Notes: generated from the sequence alone by a model not told the origin. DNA of 64,000 nt from an uncultured Agathobacter sp. (GCA_934359755.1 CAKRLV010000004.1:1-64000), one strand, 5' to 3'; shown: positions 17,045-24,952, numbered from the stretch's first letter. Translations and numbers: made by a program.

Positions 17045-18142
17045 ATGCTTAGACCAAAAATCGGATTAGACTGGGATGATGTTACTGCTCCATTTAACAG
17101 CATTGCAATAGAGATGGCGAATCAAAAATATAATATCAATCCGCCACTTACACTTGATGATATAGATTCATGGGAGAATAAGGGAAGGGCATCAGTCATC
17201 AAAGAATTTTATAATGATGTCAGGTTGTATGAAAGTCAGGAAGTGTCGAAGGAGAACAAAGAGAACATACAAAAGCTTATGGAGATAGCTGATGTGTATT
17301 TTATTACGGCTGCTTATCCAGAATTTATGGGAGTGAGGGCTAAGCAGATACTTGAGGCGTTTCCGGGTTTTCCGCCAGAGAATATCATACTCGGCAATGC
17401 TAAGAGTCTGGTACAGTTTGATATAGTACTCGATGATGCGATTCACAATATCCTTGATTCACCAGCGACATATCCAGTGTTGATGAGAAAGCCATGGAAC
17501 AGGAAGATGACGGGACTTTTGTCGGTGAATAATCTGCATGAATTTGTAGTACTCGTAGAGCAGATTATAAATGCATCACTGCATAAGCCTGTGAAGATAA
17601 ACGGACCAGCGGTGCTTGCACTTGTGGGACCTTCGGGCTCGGGAAAGACAGCTATTGCCAACAGCCTGTGCCGTGATATACGATTTGTAAATCCTAAGAC
17701 TTACTGCACCAAGCAAAGCTATAAGCACAGATACATGCCAGAAGAGAAATTCAATAAGCAGAAATTCATAGAGCAGACGCAGTATGCAGGAGTTAAGTAT
17801 GGTACAAAGGCGGAGGATATACAGGCGATTCTTGATGAGAATCACTTTGCAGTGATGCCGCTCGATATATGTGGCGCGATTGCACTTAAGAGACATTTTT
17901 CTACATCGATTATATATATTTCAAAAGACAAAGAGACTCTAATAAGAGATATACTAGATGAGGATTATTCTATAGATGAGAAGACTCTCAGAATACTGTC
18001 GATAGATGCAGAGAAGAGAAACCGCGAAATTTGTGACTTTGTGATTGATAATAATGATGAACAGGCCGCCGACAAGATATTTGATCTGACAGTGGGCGAT
18101 ACAGGGGAACTTGAGAGTTTGTTTCTTATGATGGATGAATAG
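17045..18142 (+). CDS. Fusion of 5'(3')-nucleotidase-like HAD domain and guanylate-kinase-like P-loop domain
   Basis: This 365-aa cytoplasmic protein appears to join two nucleotide enzymes. Residues 1-~170 resemble NT5C-type 5' nucleotidases: IGLDWDDVTAPFN is motif I (DxD), YFITAAYP carries motif II, and IVLDDAIHN looks like motif III. Residues ~185-365 have Walker A GPSGSGKT at 195-202, followed by a TYCTKQSYKHRYM segment and the family-like pattern of guanylate/phosphonate kinases. One half would dephosphorylate and the other phosphorylate nucleotides, so regulation or repair of a nucleotide pool is possible. ATG 17045 follows ggggagagagagg; TTG 17030 would place the ribosome site inside the gene. 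A strong terminator follows. Confidence 0.7.
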   Translation: MLRPKIGLDWDDVTAPFNSIAIEMANQKYNINPPLTLDDIDSWENKGRASVIKEFYNDVRLYESQEVSKENKENIQKLMEIADVYFITAAYPEFMGVRAKQILEAFPGFPPENIILGNAKSLVQFDIVLDDAIHNILDSPATYPVLMRKPWNRKMTGLLSVNNLHEFVVLVEQIINASLHKPVKINGPAVLALVGPSGSGKTAIANSLCRDIRFVNPKTYCTKQSYKHRYMPEEKFNKQKFIEQTQYAGVKYGTKAEDIQAILDENHFAVMPLDICGAIALKRHFSTSIIYISKDKETLIRDILDEDYSIDEKTLRILSIDAEKRNREICDFVIDNNDEQAADKIFDLTVGDTGELESLFLMMDE

Positions 18143-18149
18143 AATTTGA

Positions 18150-18183
18150 GAACGCAGTCTGGATAAGCAGACTGCGTTTTTTA
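18150..18183 (+). terminator. Terminator after the nucleotidase-kinase gene
   Basis: A perfect 10-bp stem pairs acgcagtctg (18152-18161) with cagactgcgt (18168-18177) and is followed by T6. The convergent histidine kinase gene ends at once after it. Confidence 0.9.
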
Positions 18184-19473
18184 GCTGAAAAACAAATGAA
18201 CACAAAAACATCCATTTTCCTCAAAAATATCAATGAGTCCCTCCTGAGAATCCACAATTTGCTTTACATTCTTAAGCCCGATGCCGTGAATACCATCCTC
18301 GGATTTGGTGGTATGCAGTGTAGGATTCCTGGTGAGAATAGATGTAGGTATTTTGTTCATAATCAAAATACTTAATTTGTTTTCAGTCTGGATAATTTCG
18401 AATGATATATTGCGGTATTGTTCAGGCATAAGCAGTTCTGCATCTATAGCATTATCTATGAGATTGGACAATGCAATCATAAGTTCAAGATTCTTGTAAT
18501 CTGGATCAATGACAACATGAATCTTAAATGGAATATTATGCTTTTGGGCAATATCGTATTTGTAAGTCAAAAGTGCATTGAGTGATGGATTTCTGGTATA
18601 GGATGCAGAGGCAGGCAGCAGACGTTTGCCAAGCATTTTCTCAAGGTCTTTTTGTACTTCAACGACATTTCCTTCATCAAGCAGAATTTTGTATTGCAAT
18701 AAGAAGTTTTTCATATCATGCCTTATAGATTGAACTTTCTCCTCGTTTTGTAACATCTGATCGAATAAGTTCTTCTGTTCCGAAATCTGAAGAGACAGCA
18801 TCTTGTTTTCTATATCATGTTGATTTTTGATTTGCAGTTGTTTAAGCAGATACAACACCAGCAAAGTAGAAAATAGCATAAGTCCACTCAGAACAAAACA
18901 GATTCTTAGAAGAATTTTGTTGTCCCCTATATAGAAAATTACATAGTGGGTTAGAACGCAGACAGTAAAATCGCATAAGAAAAAAATAAAAGAAATAAGC
19001 GTGTCTGCCTGGAGCGGACCATGGGAAAATTTATAGAATTTCTTTATCATATACAAGATGATAAATTCTACAAAATAACTTGTAAATATCGCATATGCTC
19101 TTGCCATGGTGCCAGATGATAGTGACTGAGCAGGAATTCCAGTGATGATTGATATGATATAAAATATAACATTAGTATCTAAAATGGAAAATATATTGTA
19201 AATTACAATAGCAAAAAGCTTTGAGAATATATTTCCCTGATAGCATATCAATGAAAAAATATAAATAAGTACCATACTCAATATAGACATTATTATATTT
19301 GAAGTATCGCTGGAAGGTATAGCGGTCAATGGTACGTATACTATAGAAAATAGGATTATAAGCCATATCTTATACTGCGAAGATTTCTTGAAGAAAATGC
19401 TCAGAACATACAGACTATATGTATAGGATAACATGCAGGCAATTATCTCAATTAGATTATAAAACAGTGACAT
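18181..19473 (-). CDS. AgrC-like GHKL sensor histidine kinase
   Basis: This 430-aa membrane kinase has six to seven transmembrane segments in residues 1-~215, a coiled region, and a cytoplasmic kinase core. The phospho-acceptor motif is IRHDMKNFL near residue 253. The ATP-binding domain has the N-box NLIDNAIDAE and the G-box GIHGIGLKNV, the AgrC/HATPase_c_5 pattern. AgrC-type kinases sense secreted cyclic peptides at the membrane domain. Its start overlaps the response-regulator stop by 17 bases, so the two are co-translated. A truncated AgrB-like gene lies 2.5 kb away on the other strand, suggesting a peptide signal, but no precursor peptide was found. Confidence 0.9.
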   Translation of the reverse strand: MSLFYNLIEIIACMLSYTYSLYVLSIFFKKSSQYKIWLIILFSIVYVPLTAIPSSDTSNIIMSILSMVLIYIFSLICYQGNIFSKLFAIVIYNIFSILDTNVIFYIISIITGIPAQSLSSGTMARAYAIFTSYFVEFIILYMIKKFYKFSHGPLQADTLISFIFFLCDFTVCVLTHYVIFYIGDNKILLRICFVLSGLMLFSTLLVLYLLKQLQIKNQHDIENKMLSLQISEQKNLFDQMLQNEEKVQSIRHDMKNFLLQYKILLDEGNVVEVQKDLEKMLGKRLLPASASYTRNPSLNALLTYKYDIAQKHNIPFKIHVVIDPDYKNLELMIALSNLIDNAIDAELLMPEQYRNISFEIIQTENKLSILIMNKIPTSILTRNPTLHTTKSEDGIHGIGLKNVKQIVDSQEGLIDIFEENGCFCVHLFFS

Positions 19474-20179
19474 GATATGTACTCCTTTGATATTTCAAAA
19501 ATTCCTCTTTAAAAGAGGCTCGGTAAGAGCGGCTTATGTTAATCGTATGGTTGTTTTTCAAAGTGATTGAATGGTTGTGGTAAGCAGATATATACCCTAA
19601 ATTTATCAGATAACTCTGGTTCACCTGAAGAATGGCATATGGCGATAATAAAGGCGCATAATCAGAAAGCTTGCCACGAACAGTATAGGTCTCGGTTGGT
19701 GTAAAAAAATTCAGATAGTGATTCGATGTCTCTATGTAGCGGATAGTATTTACAGGTATAAATGCGTCTCCATGTGAGGTGTGTATTTCAATTACAGAAT
19801 TAGAAGAAGGTACAACCTTAAAGACGGCATCAAGAGCCTCGGTTAATTCTCTATCTATATTCTCTTTTCGGATAAAACGAAAAGGTGAGTAGTGGATTGA
19901 TTCATATACAGCATCAGACAGGCTGCTTACAAAAATAATCTTGGCATCAGATGATATATTTCTGATAACACTCGCGAGTTCAAGTCCTGAGTTGCCTGGC
20001 ATTTTAATATCGAGAAAATAAAGGTCGGCTTCTTCTTTGATATTGGCAATAAAATCATCACTTCCGGTGTAACTTTTAATTTCAATATCGATTGAAAGAG
20101 GTTCGACATATTTTTCTATAACCTTTCTGATATGAGTACAGAAAAATATTTCATCATCACATATTACAATTCGATACAT
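19457..20179 (-). CDS. AgrA-like LytTR response regulator
   Basis: This 240-aa regulator has a receiver domain starting YRIVICDDE with phosphorylation site Asp in YFLDIKMPGNSG, and a C-terminal LytTR DNA-binding domain (IETSNHYLNFFTPTETYTVRGKLSDY, then VNQSYLINLGYI and ISRSYRASFKEEF). LytTR proteins bind pairs of short direct repeats upstream of the -35 box. Such repeats occur four times in the next 5.5 kb. ATG 20179 (minus strand) follows GGAGG; the frame opens six codons earlier without a ribosome site. It is transcribed away from the first repeat module, so it may also autoregulate. Confidence 0.93.
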   Translation of the reverse strand: MYRIVICDDEIFFCTHIRKVIEKYVEPLSIDIEIKSYTGSDDFIANIKEEADLYFLDIKMPGNSGLELASVIRNISSDAKIIFVSSLSDAVYESIHYSPFRFIRKENIDRELTEALDAVFKVVPSSNSVIEIHTSHGDAFIPVNTIRYIETSNHYLNFFTPTETYTVRGKLSDYAPLLSPYAILQVNQSYLINLGYISAYHNHSITLKNNHTINISRSYRASFKEEFLKYQRSTYHVTVL

Positions 20180-20220
20180 AAATACCTCCAGAATCATTCT
20201 TTAGTAATCTATCGTAAATT

Positions 20221-20226
20221 ATTATA
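20221..20226 (-). promoter_or_regulatory. -10 box for the two-component operon
   Basis: A perfect TATAAT on the minus strand (attata on +) lies 42 bases before the regulator start. The -35 position 17 bases upstream is poor (atcttt), as expected for an activator-dependent promoter. The direct-repeat module at 20251 begins 25 bases away. Confidence 0.5.
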
Positions 20227-20250
20227 CAGTATCTAAACTGCTAAAGATAT

Positions 20251-20317
20251 GTTAAATCTGCCAAAAACAGGTTAAATCTGCCAAACTGTTGAAATGGTAG
20301 AAAAGATAGATTAGGAT
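20251..20317 (+). promoter_or_regulatory. LytTR-type promoter module, copy A
   Basis: Direct repeats of gttaaatctgcc at 20251-20262 and 20271-20282 (period 20 bases) lie just upstream of TTGAAA (20289-20294), a 17-base spacer and TAGGAT (20312-20317). The following block through gacgacaaacaagtgatt is also shared with copies B and D. The layout (paired direct repeats adjacent to the -35) is that of LytTR-activated promoters. It reads into the 295-aa unknown protein gene. Confidence 0.75.
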
Positions 20318-20372
20318 GAAATGCGTAGACGACAAACAAGTGATTGCAAATACTATATGGGAGGAAATCTAC

Positions 20373-21260
20373 ATGAAAATTGATAATTTTAATTTTGCAC
20401 AGGGAATATCTTATGATTCAAAAACACAGCAGAACTCTTTTAAAAATTTTTCTGATGCCTTAAATATGGCGAAACAGGAAGCAGCCAATAAGAAAAAAAT
20501 ACAGGATTCTTATGATGCGGGGGCTGATTTTGGAAATATAGGGGTATATTCAAAAACTGAAGTTTTACAGGGAACAGGTCTTCCGATAGAAACGGAGCGA
20601 TATAAAATTACGGATGCCAGTGATGTAGAAGGTGTTGCAGCATATGAAATTGTAGATAAGTTATCTGGAAATTCTGTCTATATCAGAGAGGATGAAGTTA
20701 CAATTCAAAAGGATAGTAAAACTGGTTTAGAATTTGTCATCAACATGAGTTTGGGACAACCCATGTCGCAAAATGTTTTGGTTACGGATGAATTGAAATA
20801 TCTTCTGAATGGAGTAGCAAATAAGAATGGATTTAGCATTCAGGAGACTTCATTGCAGGGGGGATTAGTTGTAAATGAAGATTACAAGACTGGTTTGAAA
20901 TATTTATCTATAAACGGAAATGAATCAAAAGCTGTTTCACTAATAGTGACTTCCGAGAAGGATATTGAGAAGTTTGAAAAGCTGGTTGATGAATTTCAGC
21001 AATATTCAGTCTGTAATCAGCGTGAAACAGCTGGTTTATATGCACTTCTTGAAGTTTCAGGAAATTTGAAACGAGAAAAGGATGGGTTGGTGTTCCTTAC
21101 ACCTGATGAAATCAGATATATACCATATAATGGTGATGCGAATAAGGCATGGGCATTGGATATACTGGATTCATGTTATTCAAAAGCTAGAGAACATATA
21201 TCGCGCGGAGATAACTGCGCAGACATAAATTCATGGAAGAAAATATTAGAAAAAAAATAA
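20373..21260 (+). CDS. Unknown 295-aa cytoplasmic protein, LytTR-module controlled
   Basis: I do not recognise this family. It has no signal peptide and no membrane segment. It begins MKIDNFNFAQGISYDS, then a charged helix NFSDALNMAKQEAANKKKIQ. The middle is strand-rich (YEIVDKLSGNSVYIREDEVTIQKD, TGLEFVINMSLG) and the end is helical (AWALDILDSCYSKAREHI). ATG 20373 follows gggaggaaat, a strong ribosome site. An in-frame ATG at 20316 overlaps the promoter -10 box and cannot be used from that promoter. It is the first gene downstream of module A and diverges from the two-component system. Confidence 0.7.
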   Translation: MKIDNFNFAQGISYDSKTQQNSFKNFSDALNMAKQEAANKKKIQDSYDAGADFGNIGVYSKTEVLQGTGLPIETERYKITDASDVEGVAAYEIVDKLSGNSVYIREDEVTIQKDSKTGLEFVINMSLGQPMSQNVLVTDELKYLLNGVANKNGFSIQETSLQGGLVVNEDYKTGLKYLSINGNESKAVSLIVTSEKDIEKFEKLVDEFQQYSVCNQRETAGLYALLEVSGNLKREKDGLVFLTPDEIRYIPYNGDANKAWALDILDSCYSKAREHISRGDNCADINSWKKILEKK

Positions 21261-21330
21261 ATCATACAAAGAAACATATCAAAGTTATTACAAGCATATT
21301 TTAATGATAGAGATTATTGGATACGTTTGA

Positions 21331-21837
21331 ATGAATTATATGGAACAATTAATTTATAAATCTAAATTTCCTGAGCAAATACATACTACGGATAAGTTGT
21401 ATATGGAAAAACTGCGAAAATTTTATAGCAATGATATAAAAATACCTAAAATACACTACAGCCAGCTAATACAAGTTTTAAAGCAGCGATACAATATTTC
21501 CGTTATAGAAATAGAAGAAAGTGATTTAGATAATTACACAAAAGATATAATGAGAGATTTACTCAAAAATGAACATAAACTATGGAAGGTTTTAAGAAAT
21601 ACTTACTCTGATTTATTCTATAAAGATTTTTGGGATAATTATTTTGAAATTGATGGTAAACCAGAATTATGTATAATTTATGATTTTAAAGAACAAAAAT
21701 TTCTGTCGAATTGTACAAGCATTGAATTGTTGATTAAGATAGAGCAAGGAATTGATGATATTGATTCTGATGAGTATTTGGATTATCTGAATAATTTATA
21801 TTTCTATAATGGTTGGCTTTGGAAATGCGGATTTTAA
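21331..21837 (+). CDS. Duplicated orphan protein, copy 1 (168 aa)
   Basis: From residue 8 on, this protein is identical to the product of the gene at 24953. It has no signal peptide, no membrane segment and no motif I know. It is rich in Lys, Asp, Tyr and Ile, with a predicted helical core (KLYMEKLRKFYSND, DLDNYTKDIMRDLLKNEHKLWKVL) and a C-terminus ending YFYNGWLWKCGF. The start MNYMEQL lacks a clear ribosome site, so the true start may differ. A terminator and promoter module B follow immediately. Small size and local duplication resemble immunity-type proteins, but this is speculation. Confidence 0.7.
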   Translation: MNYMEQLIYKSKFPEQIHTTDKLYMEKLRKFYSNDIKIPKIHYSQLIQVLKQRYNISVIEIEESDLDNYTKDIMRDLLKNEHKLWKVLRNTYSDLFYKDFWDNYFEIDGKPELCIIYDFKEQKFLSNCTSIELLIKIEQGIDDIDSDEYLDYLNNLYFYNGWLWKCGF

Positions 21838-21854
21838 ATTTAAATAAAATTGTG

Positions 21855-21883
21855 AGTCAGACCTGAGAGGGTCTGATTTTTTG
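21855..21883 (+). terminator. Terminator, repeat-unit copy 1
   Basis: tcagacc (21857-21863), loop tgagag, ggtctga (21870-21876), T6. The same terminator occurs at 24823 and 25474. Confidence 0.85.
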
Positions 21884-21910
21884 TTGTGGAACTCAAAATG
21901 TTGAGAATAT

Positions 21911-21977
21911 GTTAAATCTGCCAAAAACAGGTTAAATCTGCCAAATGGTTGAAATGGCAGAAAAGATAGATTAGGAT
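21911..21977 (+). promoter_or_regulatory. LytTR-type promoter module, copy B
   Basis: gttaaatctgcc repeats lie at 21911-21922 and 21931-21942, with TTGAAA at 21949-21954, a 17-base spacer and TAGGAT at 21972-21977. It drives the AgrB-like gene. Confidence 0.75.
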
Positions 21978-22041
21978 GAAATGTGTAGACGACAAACAAG
22001 TGATTGTCTGATTGGCATAAGTGTTTATGGAGTTTATTGAA

Positions 22042-22401
22042 ATGAAGACAAAAGATAAAATAATTAAGTATTATATTCGGAACACAGATGGTGAACATGA
22101 GTATGAAATTGTATCTTATGGTTTTGATGTAATATGCTCTGGGATGATAACACTTGCAGTGTTAATGGTATTAGGATACTTACTAGGATATGTGGTTGAA
22201 ATATGGATATATTTGATATGCCATATATTCATAGTTCGCAGTACGGGTGGGTATCATGCAGCTACAAAAATAGGATGTCTGTTTTTAACGACGGTAACCT
22301 GTTTGGCAATCGCATATATATCAAATAAATTATGGATTTGTATGTCTGCTTGGGTTGTTTTTGTATCATATTATATAAAAGAATTGTATAACATAATATA
22401 A
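22042..22401 (+). CDS. Truncated AgrB-like peptide-processing protease
   Basis: This 119-aa membrane protein matches the N-terminal two thirds of AgrB, the membrane cysteine endopeptidase that matures cyclic autoinducer peptides. The catalytic pair is in GGYHAATKIGC: His72 and Cys79, seven residues apart as in S. aureus AgrB (His77/Cys84). Three to four membrane segments are present. The family's later part, with the PV-x-N-[KR]-P-L motif and last segment, is missing; the protein ends YYIKELYNII and no other frame continues it. ATG 22042 follows GGAG at 22029-22032; GTG 22021 is an alternative. It may be a decayed or minimal protease. No AgrD-like gene is visible downstream. Confidence 0.75.
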   Translation: MKTKDKIIKYYIRNTDGEHEYEIVSYGFDVICSGMITLAVLMVLGYLLGYVVEIWIYLICHIFIVRSTGGYHAATKIGCLFLTTVTCLAIAYISNKLWICMSAWVVFVSYYIKELYNII

Positions 22402-22431
22402 ATAAAATTAATATTTTGAACTACAAACATA

Positions 22432-22460
22432 TTGACAACAATTGTATGCACTGATAACAT
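22432..22460 (+). promoter_or_regulatory. Candidate promoter upstream of the SpoIID-like gene
   Basis: A consensus TTGACA (22432-22437), 17 bases, then TAACAT (22455-22460). It differs from the LytTR modules and so gives this segment an independent start. Confidence 0.6.
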
Positions 22461-22469
22461 ATATTTGTA

Positions 22470-22487
22470 AACGTTGTCGACGATGTT
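22470..22487. promoter_or_regulatory. LacI-family-like palindromic operator
   Basis: aacgttgtcgacgatgtt is an 18-base palindrome centred on gtcgac with two mismatched pairs. It sits just downstream of the -10 box at 22455, where a repressor would block initiation. The GC-rich centre stands out in very AT-rich surroundings. Confidence 0.45.
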
Positions 22488-22776
22488 GTTTAAATGATAA
22501 TATTATATAATTTAAAAGGGGGATGATAAGTTGGAAACAGCTGATAATTAATATAAAGTTGGAGAAAGAGTACAGGATTAAATAGCAACGGAATGAAGTT
22601 ACTATTTGATTATATTATGAAAAATTAAATAGGAACAAGAAACAAATTTTGACTCAATGAAGGGATAGCATAATGAAAAATTGTTAATGTAGTTATCAGC
22701 CAGTAGAGTCTGAAAAAGTAAGACAATGGGCAATAAAAGAGAAAATAATTATGAAAGGTGTAAAGGTGGTTTTATG
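22488..22776. other. Leader region of the SpoIID-like gene, no supported gene
   Basis: Only tiny frames occur (for example 20 codons from 22523 next to a gggggatg ribosome-site-like stretch, and 11 codons near 22593). None shows the amphipathic helix, small-residue ring region and acidic tail of AgrD. No riboswitch was recognised. Confidence 0.4.
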
Positions 22777-24033
22777 ATGGTAAAAAAAGCTTTAGCAACT
22801 ATAACAGTATTTTGTATGTTAATGCCGTCAACAGTGATGGCAGCAGAGAAAAATAGCAGCGATTTTCCTGTACATACAAAATGGGAGACTGGCTTAACTG
22901 AATATCAGATGGAAGCAGAGCGGGTATTGGAAAATATGTTTGAGAAAATAGACAATCAGGATTGGAAACAATTTACTGACTTGATGTGTGAGGAGAAAAA
23001 GTTATATTTTGAATCTTATTTTTCAGATGCATCTTTGACTAATGGGGTAAAACAGGTAGCAGATATAAAATTGGTTGATATATATAGTCTTTCTACTGAC
23101 GAGGCTGAAGACGATATATTGTATGATGAATATTTAATATTAAATGAAAGTAAGGGAGTGTTCCCTTATATATGTGAGGCAGAGTGTACAGTTTCTGAAG
23201 AAAATCAATTCTTTTATAATGGCATAAATTATTTTTTGGTTGTTGTAGCTGTAGAGGATGGAGAATGTAAAGTTGTTCAATTTAACAGACCATCGATGGA
23301 GTTGATGAATAAAAAGGTTAAACCGAAGTTGGACGAACAGAGTTCATTTTATGAGGATGAGATAAAGGGAATAAATGTATTAGATTCAGCAGAAAAAGGA
23401 CTTGTAATTAATGCAGATGATGAAATTATAACAGATGGATTTAAAATAATTAAAGGTGGTGAATCTGAAATTATGACATTAAAAAGCGATCTGCCTATAA
23501 TCAATCATTATTCTAGCTATTCATATCCAACTATAATAACGGTTTTGATGAATCTGAATGGCGGAACAAGTACGCAAAAAGTTGGATTTACAGATTATAT
23601 GCAGCATGTTCTGCCGTATGAATGGATTCCTAGCTGGCCTACGGAGTCATTAAAGGCAGGTGCATATTGTATAAAAATGGTTGGTATATATCGAGCTGTT
23701 AATCCAATGGATAGTGCAGGAGGTTATAATTTGTCTCAAAAAACACAGAGTTATTTACCCAATTCTAGCACTTATGCTACTACAAATAGTGCAATTAGTT
23801 CTATTAAGAATAAAGGAATGGCTAATTCGGATGGAAGACTTTTCTTTCCAGATTATAAGAGGGGAAAAAGTGGTGTAAAAGGAATAAAAGGAGGAGGAGA
23901 GGTTAAGCAATATGGTACTGTTGTATTAGCAAACGAGGGGTGTAAATACGATCAAATATTAAATTATTATTATAGTGGTTCTAAGTATTCATCTAGAAAT
24001 TTAAACTTTTTTGGATATAATTTAGGATATTAG
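22777..24033 (+). CDS. Secreted protein with C-terminal SpoIID/LytB-like domain
   Basis: This 418-aa protein has a signal peptide MVKKALATITVFCMLMPSTVMAA. Residues ~25-215 are an unknown acidic domain. From about residue 245 it resembles SpoIID-type peptidoglycan lytic transglycosylases/amidase enhancers: YMQHVLPYEWIPSWPTESLKAGAYCIKM, with the Glu next to Trp expected at the active site, then GGYNLSQKTQSYLPNSS, a TNSAISSIKNKGM.NSDG segment and an FFPDYKRG turn. This would make it an extracellular cell-wall enzyme. The ribosome site aaaggtgg (22762-22769) favours ATG 22777 (or 22774). A lipoprotein gene follows 9 bases later. Confidence 0.72.
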   Translation: MVKKALATITVFCMLMPSTVMAAEKNSSDFPVHTKWETGLTEYQMEAERVLENMFEKIDNQDWKQFTDLMCEEKKLYFESYFSDASLTNGVKQVADIKLVDIYSLSTDEAEDDILYDEYLILNESKGVFPYICEAECTVSEENQFFYNGINYFLVVVAVEDGECKVVQFNRPSMELMNKKVKPKLDEQSSFYEDEIKGINVLDSAEKGLVINADDEIITDGFKIIKGGESEIMTLKSDLPIINHYSSYSYPTIITVLMNLNGGTSTQKVGFTDYMQHVLPYEWIPSWPTESLKAGAYCIKMVGIYRAVNPMDSAGGYNLSQKTQSYLPNSSTYATTNSAISSIKNKGMANSDGRLFFPDYKRGKSGVKGIKGGGEVKQYGTVVLANEGCKYDQILNYYYSGSKYSSRNLNFFGYNLGY

Positions 24034-24042
24034 GAGATTATT

Positions 24043-24756
24043 ATGCAAGTAAAATATCTTACAACAGTATCGGTGGTTTTGATGCTTACGACATGTCTTA
24101 CGGCTTGCGCAGAAGAAACGCAGAAAGAAACTCGGAAAGAAACACAGATTAGTGTTCAAAAAGATACAGAGCATGATTCAAAATCAACAAAGGCATCATT
24201 TGCAGCTGATTTGAATCACGATGGAAAACAGGAAACTTTGATGATACAAGCAAAGTCAGTAAATGAAGTGGACATGACCGTGACCGAGAATGATGAGGTG
24301 CTATATGAGAATAAAGCATATATCAATGCGTCACTTGGTGAGCAGTATTATCTTGTTTCGCAGGATGGAAATGATTATATAATGGAGTATGGACCATTGG
24401 TCGATCATGACGCAGTAGCTATTTCGTATGAAGTATTTAGCTTGGATGAGAATGGGAATAAGCAGACATTGGATTCGGACGAGATAGAGGTGTCATTGTT
24501 TGATGTTTCACAGATGGACAAGGATTGCTGGAAATCTTTTGCAGAGAAAGAAAATGTATATTTTTCAAATGCGGTACTCTTGTTCAGTGGAACTGACGGA
24601 AAATTGGTCATGGGAAATGAAGAGGAAACTATCCGATATAAGGAGAATTTTGCATGGATGGTATCCTCATCTGAAAAAGGAGATTCGGCAGACAAAAATC
24701 TTGATTTGTTTATTCAGGAGACAAAAAGAGATTATCCACAAAACTCTGATAAGTGA
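24043..24756 (+). CDS. Lipoprotein with acidic extracellular domain
   Basis: This 237-aa protein has a lipoprotein signal peptide with lipobox LTAC (Cys22), then a charged Glu/Thr/Lys linker. A domain of unknown family begins with FAADLNHDGKQETLMIQ, reminiscent of FG-GAP/VCBS-type repeats that bind calcium. The rest is strand-rich (VDMTVTENDEVLYENKAYI, VAISYEVFSLDENGN). It follows the SpoIID-like gene by 9 bases with its own AGGAG site and is surely co-transcribed with it. A joint envelope role is inferred. The gene is followed by a remnant of the duplicated orphan gene. Confidence 0.72.
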   Translation: MQVKYLTTVSVVLMLTTCLTACAEETQKETRKETQISVQKDTEHDSKSTKASFAADLNHDGKQETLMIQAKSVNEVDMTVTENDEVLYENKAYINASLGEQYYLVSQDGNDYIMEYGPLVDHDAVAISYEVFSLDENGNKQTLDSDEIEVSLFDVSQMDKDCWKSFAEKENVYFSNAVLLFSGTDGKLVMGNEEETIRYKENFAWMVSSSEKGDSADKNLDLFIQETKRDYPQNSDK

Positions 24757-24775
24757 TGCATTAAATTAGTTGTTA

Positions 24776-24821
24776 ATGTATAGTTTATGATTTTAAAGAA
24801 CAAAAATTTCTGTCAAATTGT
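24776..24821 (+). pseudogene. Third, internally deleted copy of the duplicated orphan gene
   Basis: About 45 bases (tttatgattttaaagaac and neighbours) match the interior of the orphan gene (near 21675-21715) with two changes, then jump directly to the shared terminator. About 140 bases of gene end are missing. It is a scar of an earlier duplication. Confidence 0.75.
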
Positions 24822-24822
24822 T

Positions 24823-24850
24823 AGTCAGACCTGAGAGGGTCTGACTTTTT
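24823..24850 (+). terminator. Terminator, repeat-unit copy 2
   Basis: tcagacc/ggtctga stem (24825-24844) with a T-rich tail; it follows the lipoprotein gene and remnant. Confidence 0.8.
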
Positions 24851-24877
24851 GTTGTGGAACTCAAAGGTTGAGAATAT

Positions 24878-24924
24878 GTTAAATCTGCCAAACGGTTGAA
24901 ATGATAGAGAATATAGATTAGGAT
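24878..24924 (+). promoter_or_regulatory. LytTR-type promoter module, copy C (single repeat)
   Basis: Only one gttaaatctgcc (24878-24889) remains, with TTGAAA at 24896-24901, 17 bases and TAGGAT at 24919-24924. Loss of one half-site suggests weaker or different activation of copy 2 of the orphan gene. Confidence 0.65.
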
Positions 24925-24952
24925 GAAATGTAATAAACTTGATGAGGAGAGG

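Larger units (their letters stand above)
21351..22004 (+). repeat. 654-bp direct repeat, left copy
   Basis: It is nearly identical to 24970-25623 at a constant offset of 3619 bases, with no insertion or deletion and only about a dozen substitutions, mostly in the terminator-promoter junction. It carries the orphan gene body, its terminator and promoter module B. Confidence 0.92.

Noticed and set aside
20316..20372. Extra 19 codons before the 295-aa protein
   Set aside because: The ATG overlaps the promoter -10 box of module A; a strong ribosome site precedes ATG 20373.
22523..22640. AgrD-like peptide genes
   Set aside because: The small frames of 20 and 11 codons lack the AgrD helix, ring-forming region and acidic tail.
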